Assembly: GCA_030549495.1 (NCBI GenBank)
Contig: JAUIRK010000292.1
Coordinates: 927,001-991,000 of the forward strand
From: Nectonema munidae
Lineage: Eukaryota; Nematomorpha; Nectonematoida; Nectonematidae
Length of the DNA stretch: 64,000 nt
Direction of reading: 5' to 3'
This document shows, piece after piece, positions 45,362-56,129 of the stretch. The position numbers and the translations under genes were made by a program. Positions within the stretch are counted from its first letter, which is position 1, and every line of letters begins with the position of its first letter. A model generated the notes under the pieces. It searched no databases. It saw only the letters and a list, made by a program, of their open reading frames with translations, and was not told where the DNA came from.

Positions 45362-45796
45362 TCACAAGTTATCGAAAGGAAATTGCGTTTCCAGAAACAT
45401 GTCATTGATGACACTTTCGTGAGTGAGTTTGACCAATTGGAAGAGCGTGGTGTTCTCATAGTTGCTGACGCAGCTTTCTCTTTTGGCGCCATGGAGGGTT
45501 CGCATGCGTCTGATGAAGGGTGCCAGGCTGCGGTGGAGCAGGAAGCAGGAGTAGAATAGGAACGAGGTGAGGCCGATGCAGCACGCAGAGAAGAACGGCA
45601 GCCACGTCTTGAGGTTGGGGCGCGTGTCGTTGTGGAAGGATAGGATGCAGAAGAGGAAGATGTACGCGTTGGTCCATACATTCACGATGTAGAGAATGAG
45701 GAAGAGCTCGTGAAGGATGAAGGCGTCTATGAAGATGAGGTAGAGGAAGGTGAGGGAGGTGATGGAGAAGAGCAAGCCGGCCCAGATCCCGAAGCC
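45362..45796 (-). CDS. Terminal exon of an unidentified multi-pass membrane protein
   Basis: Minus-strand frame of about 144 codons from an acceptor (gcatttag, just above 45796) to a TGA at 45362-45364. It begins FGIWAGLLFSITSLTFLYLI and shows three hydrophobic segments: GIWAGLL to LIFIDAF, ILHELFLILYIVNVW to LFCILSF, and FFSACCIGLTSFLFYSCFLL. A short basic loop (RRMRTLHGAKRE) and a soluble tail ending PFDNL follow. Codons end overwhelmingly in C or G (TTC, ATC, CTC), far more than in MED12, which supports this strand over the antisense frame, also open for long runs. It lies tail-to-tail with MED12; earlier exons would lie to the right and were not found. I do not recognise the family; a MARVEL-like or tetraspan topology is possible. 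Confidence 0.7.
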   Translation of the reverse strand, partial: GFGIWAGLLFSITSLTFLYLIFIDAFILHELFLILYIVNVWTNAYIFLFCILSFHNDTRPNLKTWLPFFSACCIGLTSFLFYSCFLLHRSLAPFIRRMRTLHGAKRESCVSNYENTTLFQLVKLTHESVINDMFLETQFPFDNL

Positions 45797-46330
45797 TAAA
45801 TGCAAATAAGCGGATCACAAATGAAGTAAAGCGGGGTGTAGAGGTGCACACCACAAAGCCTGTAATTCTGTGCATATCAAGTTAATGCATTGTACTTATT
45901 TATGCTTTGAGTGATTCCTGATTCTTTGATTGCACTCGATATTAAGCATTAACTAAGAAAGGCTTGGACTTCAAACTTGGTATGGGTCTTTAGAGAACTT
46001 TTTGGACCAATCTCTATTAATCCTGGAGCAAGGGATCATTAATCTCGAAAAACTTTTTTTTGGAGTTCTTTTTTGAGCTGAAACATTTGCAAACAGGTTG
46101 TCAGCATCATCGTATAGGCGTATGAGGTAAGTGAGTCTCCGACTTGGTTTTTTGGTATAAATGTGCTCAGAGATAAAAATGGAATTAAGTTAGGACATTT
46201 TTCACATTTATAAAGCAGTAAAATAATTAAAAACATAGATAATAATTTACGCAAGTGCGATTTTTTAACATTTGTTTGCAAAATAATTTCCGTGTTTTCT
46301 ATGTGCAAAATATTATTGAATTAATATCTA

Positions 46331-46795
46331 GAACGGTTGTTTCCAAACTTTTTATGGCACATTTGTTCAACTTTCCTACCCCCCATATGGTAAAATGTAA
46401 TAATTCTGCTAAAAGCTAATTGCATACAAAATACATTATATTAGTAAAATATAATACACACAAACACAATATTAAAAAGATTAACTCTAATTTATTATAT
46501 TTTACTCTTATTGGCAAAATTTTAAGAAAATTAAAGACTAAACTTATTGGGATTGAACATAATTTGTGAAATAAGCAACTATGGGAAATTTTTATTTTAT
46601 CATATCATTTTGTGTTGTAAAATTTGATGATGATTATAATAGCAAAAATGTAGTATAAAAAAGTAGTTAAGTCAGAAAAATTATTTAAACAGATAAAGAG
46701 TAACACGTGTAATGTAATAATAATATATTTGACGTAATATTGAACGAATCTTACGGTACGCCTATGTGCCGCGGATCCAGAGTATTACTAAACGA
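46331..46795. mobile_element. hAT-type MITE remnant
   Basis: The left end has ACGGTTGTTTCCAAACTTTT then ATGGCACATTTG; the right end, in reverse complement, reads ACTCGTTTAGTAATACTCTG then GCGGCACATAGGCGTACC. This is the paired layout of hAT non-autonomous elements with a GGTT-CCAAAC type end. No target duplication could be fixed. The inside is AT-rich, with no coding content. Confidence 0.6.
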
Positions 46796-48212
46796 GTATT
46801 CATATTACACAAGGAAATAATTAAGATAATCCTGATTGAACTTTACACGGATATGCTGAAAAATACAGATCCTCAAATATTGAATGGCGAGTAAACCAAT
46901 TGTTTCTATATTTTATATATTTATTTGAAGAAAATATTGGGCTGTGTTACTCGATTTTCATTTTAGTAAGGCCGACACTTCCAGGACATAATCCTCGGTA
47001 GGATAAAATTCTTAAGGGTCATGATTTGTAAAAAGAAGGTACAATTATGTCCAGTTGTAAAAATAAACTTTTTAGCTGAAGCCGACATTTAAAAAGCGTG
47101 AAATGTGGTTTGCCCTTCCATGAATTATAGTCACCTTGTTGCGGATTTAGAGTTTTTGTTTTATCGAAATTTCTCGTGAATTCAATTTTTTTCTTCTCAA
47201 TTCTAAAAAAAAGCATGAGATTGGAGGAAAATTATTAATTAATAATTCAATATTCTACAAAGCATTCAAATGTGTTAATAGCAAAGTTGGTTAAAACAAA
47301 ATAAACATTAATAAAAAAAGAAGTATTGAAATGAAGCGTTGTGAATTAGTTTTTAATTTTTTTATTTTGATGCTAAACAAATTTGAAATATAATAACCTA
47401 TATGTTTATAACCCTCGCAAGACCAAACGTGGCTTTTTACTCCACGCTTTTTTTCAATGATGAAATTCATGTAGAAAAATATATCTGACCCCATCAAAAA
47501 ACAACATGTAAATTTTTTTCTTGTTTTCATCTCAATTATTTGAAAATAAAAAATACCATCAGATGTGTTATTTTTGAATTTTAGCTGTTTTTATACTTCG
47601 TGTTGAATTAGTAGATGGCGTTAATTAAGATTTTTCCATATAAATTTTCATTGTCAAAAGTTTATACACTAAATGGTATGTTTTTCAATAAAGATAATAA
47701 ATATTATAAAGCTATAACAATAAATTATTTGTATTTCCTAAAAAAATTACATTATTTTCTAAACTTTCATGAAAATCAGTAAGCCATTTGCAATACTCAA
47801 CAAGAATCATTGACGTCAACTTTGAGAGAGAAATAAAAGGAGTATCTCCAAACTGACATCAAGGTAGATTATTAGTGAAATATATTTGACAAATATTGAC
47901 AAGAAAAAATGGTGGGTAAGAAACTAACAAAATTAAGTTGACGTCAATTCTGAACGATCTTTTATATAAAAGTAAGCAATATAAAAATGTATAACTATCA
48001 GAAAACAAGCTTTTATTACAAAAAATGAAAGCTTATAAACAAAAAAGTACATAAAAAATTGTATACAAAAGTGTCAAATTCATATTTTCAAAAATAAAAA
48101 ACGAATTTTTATGCTCTTACGTATTTTGCAAAATTTCATTTTTAGAGAACAAAATTATAAAAACATTATTTATGTTTGTAATACCGTACAATTGAATATT
48201 ATACACAATATT

Positions 48213-49450
48213 TCACTGACATTGAGTACAAAAATATTTCGTATGATTTTTACATATATATCTGTTACAAGAACTAGATTTTCTTGTACCTCTACTGTTA
48301 GAGTGACCGACATGCAAATAACAATAGCCTTTTGATGTTGAAACTCGCTCAGTTATTTCAAGCTGTTCGAAGCCATAAAAAGATAAAAGATTTCGAATTT
48401 GAAATGGAGTGTTAGAATTGTTAGAGCGCATCATCATAGAATTCTCACAAAGCTTCAAAGACAAATCGCTGATAAAATATTTTCTGCCTCCTTTTTTAGT
48501 GCTTGGGAATTTGTTAGGACAATTACTTTTGGATATTACCTAATTATTGTAACACGCAATATCTAAGTGGTTTGCAAAAACTGCAACTATCCATTTTCTA
48601 GACGTTCTATAAGATGTGTAAGATCTAAGCATCTGATTTGTTGTGTCTACCCCACTTTTGTATTGATTGTATAACACTATTGTTTCTGGTTTGCGTTTCC
48701 TTCCAATCAAATTTATTTCCCCCAAATGTTGGCTTGAAATAACGTAAACAACTTTGAAATTACGATGAGCATGTCTGGGGGGGCATAAGCCGTCAGGGAA
48801 GGATATTTGGTATAAATAAATTTTGATTCAATTTCATTTAAGCCCAGCTGTTGTAAATGTTTGGGCCTAAAAATATGTGGGATAAAAGTACGGTTAGATC
48901 TAACCACAAATAGTTAATTTTTTTTGAAGTAGCCCATTGACACAACTCATGAGATGTGAAGAACTTATCAGAAAATATTCCACATCCTTCAGGTAAATCG
49001 CTATCCGTTATCAATCTTTTAACTATATTTGCACCAGAAAAAAAGTTCTATCAGTTAAACCTGAAACATAAACATGAGACTTCAAAATATATAAAGATTT
49101 AGCATCTGTACAATGGTATATTTTTATGCCATAATGGCCAGGCTTGAAGGGTCGTAAATTTTTATTCTACAACGTCCTTTAAATTTTACAAATTGCTCGT
49201 CTACTGTGACGTAATTATACGGTACAAAAAATTTAGAACAAGTACGGTAAAACGTATTGTGCAAATATCTAATAGCGGATATCTTATCATTTGCATCTGT
49301 CACTCTTCACATCAAAACTTATAAAAATATAAACCAACAAGGACATATTTCGGTTGCAGCTTGAAGAAATGGTTCTTCAGTTTTTTCTGAAAATAAATAT
49401 TTTAAATTTATTTGTTGATTCTTTGATTGCCCCATGTAGATTAGCAACTA
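48213..49450 (-). pseudogene. piggyBac transposase fragments
   Basis: Read on the minus strand from right to left: YMGQSKNQQINLKYLFSEK-like sequence near 49440; a first-Asp region near 49200 (YVTVDEQFVKFKGR-like, in broken frames); MVRSNRTFIPHIFRPKHLQQ and LGLNEIESKFIYTKYPSL at 48713-48907; YNQYKSGVDTTNQMLRSYTS at 48540-48725, which keeps the third catalytic Asp that the 32302 copy lacks; and a Cys-rich end with SCNRYICKNHTKYFCTQC at 48213-48464. Several frameshifts and stops break it. It is from the same family as the 32302 copy but older. Confidence 0.85.
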
Positions 49451-49952
49451 AAATAAGTGAAAATGTCACAAACATCAAAATTTTTGTTGTGTAGCCTTAG
49501 AAACTCATACTCGAATAACTTATCTCCATTTATAAAGGATATATTTATCAAAATATATATGAAATAGATGATTTTTCTGACTTATAAACATTTTGAAATT
49601 TTTTTTGAAATTTCTTAACGCCAATCACTTTTTTCATAAATTACTAAAAAAAATTTTTTTATTTATATATTTTCTTGAATGTCGTTTTTCTTGGTAATAG
49701 ATCATAGAAAGTAATATTGTTTGAAATACAAAAGAATAAACAGAAGATATTTGTTATTCTGACCATAATTAAATTTTAATAGGACATTATTTGTATAAGG
49801 TTTTATTTTAAATCCTTGGGACTACATTTAGGGATGGAGTCAAATTCCAGGGGTAGATTGTTCCTAACCTAGCATGCCCTAAATTATGTATATCTTTCTT
49901 AACCGCTATAACATGTATCAAATATTATTTATTAATAATATATAAGATATTG

Positions 49953-50390
49953 CATGCCTTCAAACGCTTCTATTTTTGTAGCATATACCTTTTATAATCA
50001 TATTTTTTTATTTAGGAACAAGATACATTCCGTCGTGCCGGTTTTTTACCCTGGTTTTCTTCTTCTGAAGAATTCAAAAGTTTTTACGGTTAGGTAGTGC
50101 TCTAGCGACCCGATTCTACGTGGTTAGTAAACAAGCTATCAATAGACAATAAGTTTGTTTCCCAAATTGGGAGCGTTCGCGTTAAGATTGTATCTTTCAC
50201 TCAGTTGTATTTATATATTGTAACATAAATTCTTGTAAAATAATATATATAACCAGGTATAGTTAAGCAGTAACAAGGGCCGGTAGTTGTTTAGTGGGAT
50301 GGAAAGTCCAGTTAGACTTGGACTCAGCATTCCGAGCGGGCCACGATATCCGAAAGGATGAGTGCGAACGCCACAAACAACTTAATATTT
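49953..50390 (+). repeat. SINE-like repeat (copy 2) with LINE-type 3' tail
   Basis: Matches 36719-37150 over its whole length. The hairpin arms AGTCCAG/TTGGACT, outer GGGATG/CATTCC and ATCC-GAAA-GGAT are all kept; the loop has changed by one base and one arm by a G-U-tolerated change. The 3' end reads AACGCCACAAACAACTT, nearer to the LINE tail at 44285 than copy 1 is. It is apparently inserted in the piggyBac at 47412-50482. Confidence 0.75.
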
Positions 50391-50499
50391 AAAAATTAAA
50401 AAAAAGAACAAAATCAATCTGTGGAGTTTTTTGCCAACTAGTGGTCCTTCGCGCTCGGTTTATTTTCCTGGTCTTGCGAGTGATCCTGAGTATTGAGGA

Positions 50500-51879
50500 G
50501 AATCTCGAAAGTTGAGAAATAATATTTATTTTAATTTCTTTTTTTCTCAAGAAATTTTTACATCGGCAAATCTGAAACTCTATTTCAAGATCGATCACTA
50601 CAAGAGAGTACAAGAAGTGTCTTGAGGAAAATCTGAAAATCGATCCTGAATCCAGTGAGTACAGCGCTTGGCCTTTTGAATTATGCATGAAAGTAGGGTG
50701 CGTGTGTGCACCAATCTTGTTTCACGTCAATAATGATGAATCCATGAATCGTATACATGCACAGTTTGCTGCTGCACTCTGCCAATCCGAATATAAAAAC
50801 TGCATTGTCCAAAAGAGTCGACATCGTGCGCGTAGAATAATAATAAATGCCTGTGGCGTGCAATTCATTCTTCTACGCACCAATTTTCTCTATACTTTTG
50901 AGTTGATTTGTGAAATCAATTTCTCTTCAGATTTAATAATGCATTTTAACTTATAAAAATATGAATTACTAGATATCATGATTTATTACCAATGGTCTTG
51001 TACACATACGTTATGCCCATCAAGAGTATGTTTTAATATACTAGACAGAATTCATCCTGAACTTGTTTTAGGCGTGTGCGTGCACCTCTGAAAACCTCGA
51101 AATTTGTTTCTGAATTTTGTTCTGAATTGAACATCTTTTTAAATCACAAAAGTTTCATTATGTTTTATAAGCACGCGTGTATCAACCAGTCTAAATTTGG
51201 AGTGCGTAGTGATGTGTAAAAAATGTATGGTTAAAAATTCTTTATATAGTATTATTAACCGATTTCATTCCAGAGAAAGTAGACGAGATTAAGTCATTTG
51301 ATATTAAAAATACCTTAAAATCAAGAAATCGCCTGAGTCAGTTTGAACTGACGATGGAATGATATGGGTTAGCCAGCCAATTAAACACGCCTTTTTTCAA
51401 CCCTGTCTCTAACCCAAAGTCAACAGTCAACTCATCTTGAGAAATAATGCATAGATAGAGTATACACTAAACTTTTAAGGCATAAAAGGATTAAGTCGGT
51501 AAAAGGTCGGCACAACTGAGCCGAGATATTTCATTCTTCCTACTTCGGCTCCTTCAAAGAGAAATGTTTGCAGATATACTTGTTACAAAATGAATAGGCG
51601 TGTTTTTTTATTTGAACTATTTGTTCAGTTTAATGCTTTGAACATTTAATTTTTATTACTACTACACGATTTCAGTGCTCAAACTTCAAATTTCAAATTT
51701 TTTTGATTTAAAATTGTTCTAGCACCGCACTAAAATCAGAAAAATGATCCAATCAAGAAAGCAAGAAATCACAAAAGTAATTTGAAAATTTTTCAAGGTT
51801 AACGTCTAAAAAGTTATGAAGCAAAATACACACAGTTGGATTATGAAAATCAGCAAGCACTTTCACACATCAGACATAA
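50500..51879. other. Intergenic spacer
   Basis: No gene recognised. The frames near 50570-50956 have somewhat mixed base composition (for example AHFAAALCQSE-like sequence) but no family match and no supported splice sites. The rest is AT-rich. Confidence 0.4.
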
Positions 51880-52008
51880 AAACAGTTATAGGCCCTCTCT
51901 CATTGCGCCACTTGTATCGAACTATGAGGAAAGCAGGCATGATGCGGAATCGAACCCAAGACCTTGAGTTATCGAATCCAGCATCTAACCAACCCTACTC
52001 ACGCCCCC
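51880..52008 (-). repeat. tRNA-derived SINE (copy 2)
   Basis: On the minus strand it starts GGGGGCGTGAGTAGGGTTGG, then GATTCGATAACTCAAGGTCT, B box GGTTCGATTCC and the body GCCTGCTTTCCTCATAGTTC and ACAAGTGGCGCAATG. It is the best-preserved head of the three copies. A 14-bp piece, ATAGGCCCTCTCTC, flanks it on both sides (51889 and 52032), a possible target-site duplication. Confidence 0.85.
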
Positions 52009-52481
52009 TTTATCTTTACCTCTCTTTACCTATAGGCCCTCTCTCAAGTTGGAATGTGCTGTAAAGCGGAAATGTTAATGATTTTGGAAGTGATGCACAA
52101 ATCCTAAAGAAAAGTTTTGTAAACGAGGCAAAAGTGAGTGCTGATTTTGTATGAAAGATTGATCCCCTTCATTATAGTAAGAGCGAGCATGTTTATGTTG
52201 GCTTGTATTACAAGTAATTAGTGTATAATTAATTAACTTCATTAATTAATTTCAGGTTACATTTTTTTCTAAAAATTGACCTGAATATGAACTATTTTTA
52301 CATCGAAAATAGCACCATCCTTCTATAAAGGACAAATTTTATTATGAAATTACTTATAATTTATTCAATTGGTTTAAGGGATACTTGGGTCAAATTTTAG
52401 GTAAATTCCTATATTATAATATTTTTGGAAAAATTTTTATGAAACCAACGCATTATATATATATATACAATACATACATAT

Positions 52482-52962
52482 ACAGTAACGTAGCCAGAAA
52501 TTTATATTTGGAGGGGCCAAAGGCTAAATTCATCTTAGAATCATAATTCTAAAATTCATCAAATGCTGCTTATAACAACTCTTCTCTTTGTGTTTATAAG
52601 CTCCTTTCTCTACTTGTGTCCTATTTCTTTGTTAAGGTTTTAGATTTTATCCAGTTTAATATTTCTTATCTTCGTTTCTCAAAAAAAAGGAAATTTTTTA
52701 TGAATCTGCTTTCTTATTACAGGTAGAAAAGGCCCATCTTTTAACAAAGTTAACAGTTTGATCGTTACCGACAATGATATCAATACTAATTTTTCTATAT
52801 TTTGATTTTATTTTCTTTATATGTTCGTATAAGCCCATTGTCAAAAATTAATTCATTATTTCATTTTAATTTGTAAATTTCAATTTTTTGATGGTGGAGC
52901 CCATAACTTAAATGGAGGGGTCCGGCTCTAAGTGCCCCATATCTGGCTACGTGGCTATTCAA
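52482..52962. mobile_element. MITE with GTAGCCAG-type inverted ends
   Basis: The left end reads CAGTAACGTAGCCAGAAATT followed by GGAGGGGCC. The right end, in reverse complement, reads CCACGTAGCCAGATATGGGG followed by GGACCCCTCC. Such ends (CAGTGGCGTAGCCAG) are common in hAT-type non-autonomous elements of animals. No coding content and no clear target duplication. Confidence 0.7.
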
Positions 52963-53139
52963 TTTTTCTGACGCCAAAACAGATCAGCGTCATAATGAAG
53001 ATGAAGTTTTATATTTAATAGACCATTTCATAGATCTATTTGTCATAATTAAAAATACTGCCCACGATGCATGCTATATATATTTTTTTTAGTTCAAATG
53101 TATACTTTTTATATTCTAATCAAGCCGTTTGCTTCGCAG

Positions 53140-53941
53140 CATAATCCTGAGAGTGAATCCTTCAATCTCATTCGCGAGCTCTTTCAAAAATTGTCAGAGG
53201 GTAGTGATGTACCTACTAGTGTGTCCACTTTAAGGTCTTTTTTTTATTCCCCGGGGAACGAGGACCTCGTAATTTTTGAAAATTTCCCCGGGGATTCCCC
53301 GGGGAAGAAAAAGCGATTTTTTTACAGTAAAAACTGTTCAGAAAAGAAAATTTAAAAGTCTCATATAAGATTTTTATTGAAAAAAATTTAAATGCATAAA
53401 AGATTTATGTTTTAAAAAAATATCTAAGAAAAATTAGAGCGTTCAAAGTTTCATCATTCAACTGGTTTCTTATTTTTGTAGAAAAATAACCCATTGACGA
53501 AAACACTCTTTCGGCATCCACAGAAGTTGGTTTTATGCTCTTTAAATTTTTGAATAAAGTTTCTAAAACTTCGGGCCTCCTATTTGTTTCTAAATAAAGG
53601 TCAAATGTTTTTTTTCATTATTTCCTCTATGCTTCAAATCTTGCTTTTAGTTTCACGTTCTTCAATTTCATTAATCTTCAGAAATTCGTCCAATTCCTCC
53701 TTCTCGCTTTTCTTCTCTGTTTTTTGGTTGCTAACGTTTAATGTTTCATCTTTCTTCTCCGTTACTACGATATTTTTGTCGTCGGATTCGACAAAATTTT
53801 TTTTTCAAAAATTCCCCGAGGAAATTTAAAAATTTTTTTCGAAGACGAGGATTTTGAAATTTCACGATTCCCCGGGGACTCGAGGACGAGGAATCTCGGG
53901 TGGACACCCTAGTACCTACCGCTCCCAGTTTTCCCTTATAA
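53140..53941 (+). pseudogene. Exon-like reading frame interrupted by a hAT element
   Basis: After a good acceptor (tttgcttcgcag) the frame encodes HNPESESFNLIRELFQKLSE, then GSDVPT. At that point a 695-bp hAT and its 8-bp target duplication interrupt it. Past the insertion the frame resumes APSFPL and stops at 53939-53941. The composition is coding-like and less AT-rich than the surroundings. I do not recognise the protein. It may be the last exon of a gene or pseudogene whose other parts I could not find; the frame is also open upstream to 53071. Confidence 0.45.
53217..53911 (-). mobile_element. Short hAT element (695 bp) with perfect 8-bp target-site duplication
   Basis: The ends are TAGTGTGTCCACTT at 53217 and, in reverse complement, TAGGGTGTCCACCC at 53911, with GTACCTAC on both sides (53209-53216 and 53912-53919). 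Just inside both ends are CCCCGGGGA palindromes and CGAGGAC words. The minus strand at 53430-53580 still encodes the hAT C-terminal signature SIKPTSVDAERVFSSMGYFS and then LNDETLNALIFLR. The rest of the transposase is deleted, so this is a non-autonomous deletion derivative. Confidence 0.93.
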
Positions 53942-54554
53942 AATGGCGATGCGATACGGATACTTGAATAAATCAGGAGTGATGCGTATTTATGATTTCA
54001 AACTAGCAGGCATACGTTTAAAAAAGCTACTAAATACCTCAGAAGAATACAGTGTATGCTGTATGTTCGTGTCCAGTCGCATCTGAGTAATGATTTTCTA
54101 GGGATATAAACTAGCAGGTCGTAGCGAATTCCAATATTTATTATAACTTAGAGTGTATTTTTGAAGCGGACCATATCGTATGCCCCCACTAAATGCGACT
54201 TTTGGGAATAGACTCGCGACGCCAATTAGGGTCGAGAGTCTGCCTGCTGAAAACCTACGCTTTAGAGTGTAGAGTCTAGACTAAGGCGCTTTGTGTTATT
54301 CTTTTTACAGCAAAAAGGAAGCAGCGAATATTTAAAATTTACAGAAATATTTGAACAAATTGAAAGAGTCATTTTACTACTCTTTCTTTTCGTCTCAAGA
54401 CGAATAATAAAAAAGTTGACGATGTCGATTGGACAAAAATAAAGCATCGGTACAACACTCATTGAATCTGGATGTACTACACGCTCATCTCGGTCTTTTC
54501 AAAAAGAATATAGAAGACGACTCCGAAAAGAGAGGCCATTGATAACTACGAAGG
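53942..54554. other. Intergenic spacer
   Basis: More GC-rich than average around 54150-54300 (for example GACTCGCGACGCCAATTAGG), but no coding frame, repeat partner or RNA gene was identified. Confidence 0.4.
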
Positions 54555-54732
54555 CACTGGCGGATCCAGAGGGGAAGGGCACCTGGGCCTAGGCCCCCTT
54601 ATAAAGAATGTTTTCAGAAATTCCGCTTACTGATTTTCCTCTTTCCTAAAGCATCAAGACTTGAATGGTAGTATTTTACTAGTATTTTTTAAAGTTTCCC
54701 CCGCCTATGGTCAATTTTTGGATCCGCCACTG
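54555..54732. mobile_element. hAT-type MITE, 178 bp (GGCGGATCC ends)
   Basis: The left end CACTGGCGGATCCAGAGG and the right end, reverse-complemented CAGTGGCGGATCCAAAAA, form the inverted repeats. Flanking 8-mers TACGAAGG (54547-54554) and TACAAAGG (54733-54740) agree at 7 of 8 positions. A related but longer copy is at 61943-62392. Confidence 0.85.
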
Positions 54733-55775
54733 TACAAAGGGGTAGTATAATAAAAATAGGATGGTCTGCGCGATTTTTTCAGAGAAAGTAAATTACAAAA
54801 AAATTGATAATGTTGAAAAAAAATTCTTTTTGAAAAAAATGTTTGTTAAATATTCCATTAATATGATGTATCCATAATCCCAAAGTTGAAGCTTTGGCTT
54901 TAAAATATTGACTTTGTTAAGGTGTAACTAAATAATTTCGCATGTGCTTTATATTATACCATATTTAGCAAATTTTATACAAGATTTTAAAGACTGATTT
55001 TTAAGAATAATATGGCTTACCAGCGAAGTATCCAATCTTCTTTACCATGCAATCTATGCTGGACAAAAGATACATGAAGCCTGAAATTGTGTTTAAAACT
55101 GACCAAAAAGAGTATATCTTGAATTTCCAAAACATCTTGAAGGAACACTTAGCTGCCATTTCAAGTTGCAAAAAAAGTTATAGATCAATGCGTTGCCTAT
55201 ATAAATTAGACATTAAACTTGATGTGTTTCAACAGAATGATCACAGCACTGAATGCAGCTGCTTCTTCTATTTGATTCACTTTCATGAGGCAAGAAATTG
55301 TTAAATCATAAAGTTTCCTTATCTTTGATTTCATCTTGAGAGAAATTATGACTGCACACAATTTTTGAAATTGAATTTATTACTATCTAAATTCTAATAT
55401 ATATTCAGCTTCATTGATTAAAACTCACCATCCTTTCCTTTCTCTGATAACATCTTTTCCTCTGTATTAAATATTGTGTCGTGTGAAAATAATTATATAA
55501 AAGAAACCTACGTTTCCTACATCGTAATTACCTAATTTCATTATATAGAAGCAACATTGAAAGTCATTACTTTCGAAAGTGTGTACTATTCATCTTTTTG
55601 ATACGTCATGCGCAATTTTATTCGCCAAACCAAACACCTCCTAGAAATGTCCTTTATACTTCTCCCAGAAACTACACAGGTACGGCTAGTGAGTTGGCCC
55701 GTGCCTGACCGTTTCCCATTCGCGGACTGTAGTTTTTAATCAAAAAACTGGCCCGCAAGATTTATTTGTCAATGC
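54733..55775. other. Intergenic spacer
   Basis: AT-rich. The plus frame at 55047-55304 (QSMLDKRYMKPEIVF, and NILKEHLAAISSCKK) is open for 85 codons, but I cannot assign it. CTGGCCCGCAAG near 55748 may be an end of a MITE. Confidence 0.4.
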
Positions 55776-56129
55776 CAGGGATGGCCAACCAATGGCGCTT
55801 TGAATGAACAAAAATGGCGCATTGATGATTTTCTATGTCAACAATTAATCCATTTTGAGTTCTTTGATACCGGAGGAAGCCGAAAGCTAAAAATATAGTT
55901 CTTTACATAAATAAGTAAAATAACCTACATTTTTTGAAGAATGAAAATTTTTCTTTATCTATGATAATTTTATATTTAAAAGTAACAAAGTTAACGGCTT
56001 AACGACCTAAGTGGACTTTAGAAAAATAAAAATTTTATACCTCCTTAACCCTATTAGTGCTGGGCAAAATTTGTCCGCTCAAGTGCTGGGGCGGGCGTAA
56101 AGTGCCCCCCCCCCTATTTTTCTCAGAGA

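Larger units (their letters stand above)
47412..50482 (-). mobile_element. Second piggyBac transposon, decayed, carrying a SINE-like insertion
   Basis: Minus-strand transposase fragments at 48213-49450 resemble those of the 32302 element. Candidate ends are CCCTCGCAAGACCAAACGTG at 47412 and, in reverse complement, CACTCGCAAGACCAGG at 50482. Each is followed by an ACTCCAC motif, with an extra 30 bp or so at the right end. The bordering tetramers (ATAA and ATCC) no longer read TTAA, so the ends are tentative. The SINE-like repeat at 49953-50390 lies between the transposase start and the right end. Confidence 0.6.

Noticed and set aside
45341-45559. Plus-strand open frames over the membrane-protein exon (also 45456-45875 minus, another frame)
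   Set aside because: Shadows of the GC3-rich minus-strand exon; only the 45362-45796 minus frame shows normal codon choice and hydrophobic segments.
55047-55304. 85-codon plus-strand frame as a host gene
   Set aside because: No recognisable homology, no splice support and no neighbouring exons; left unassigned.
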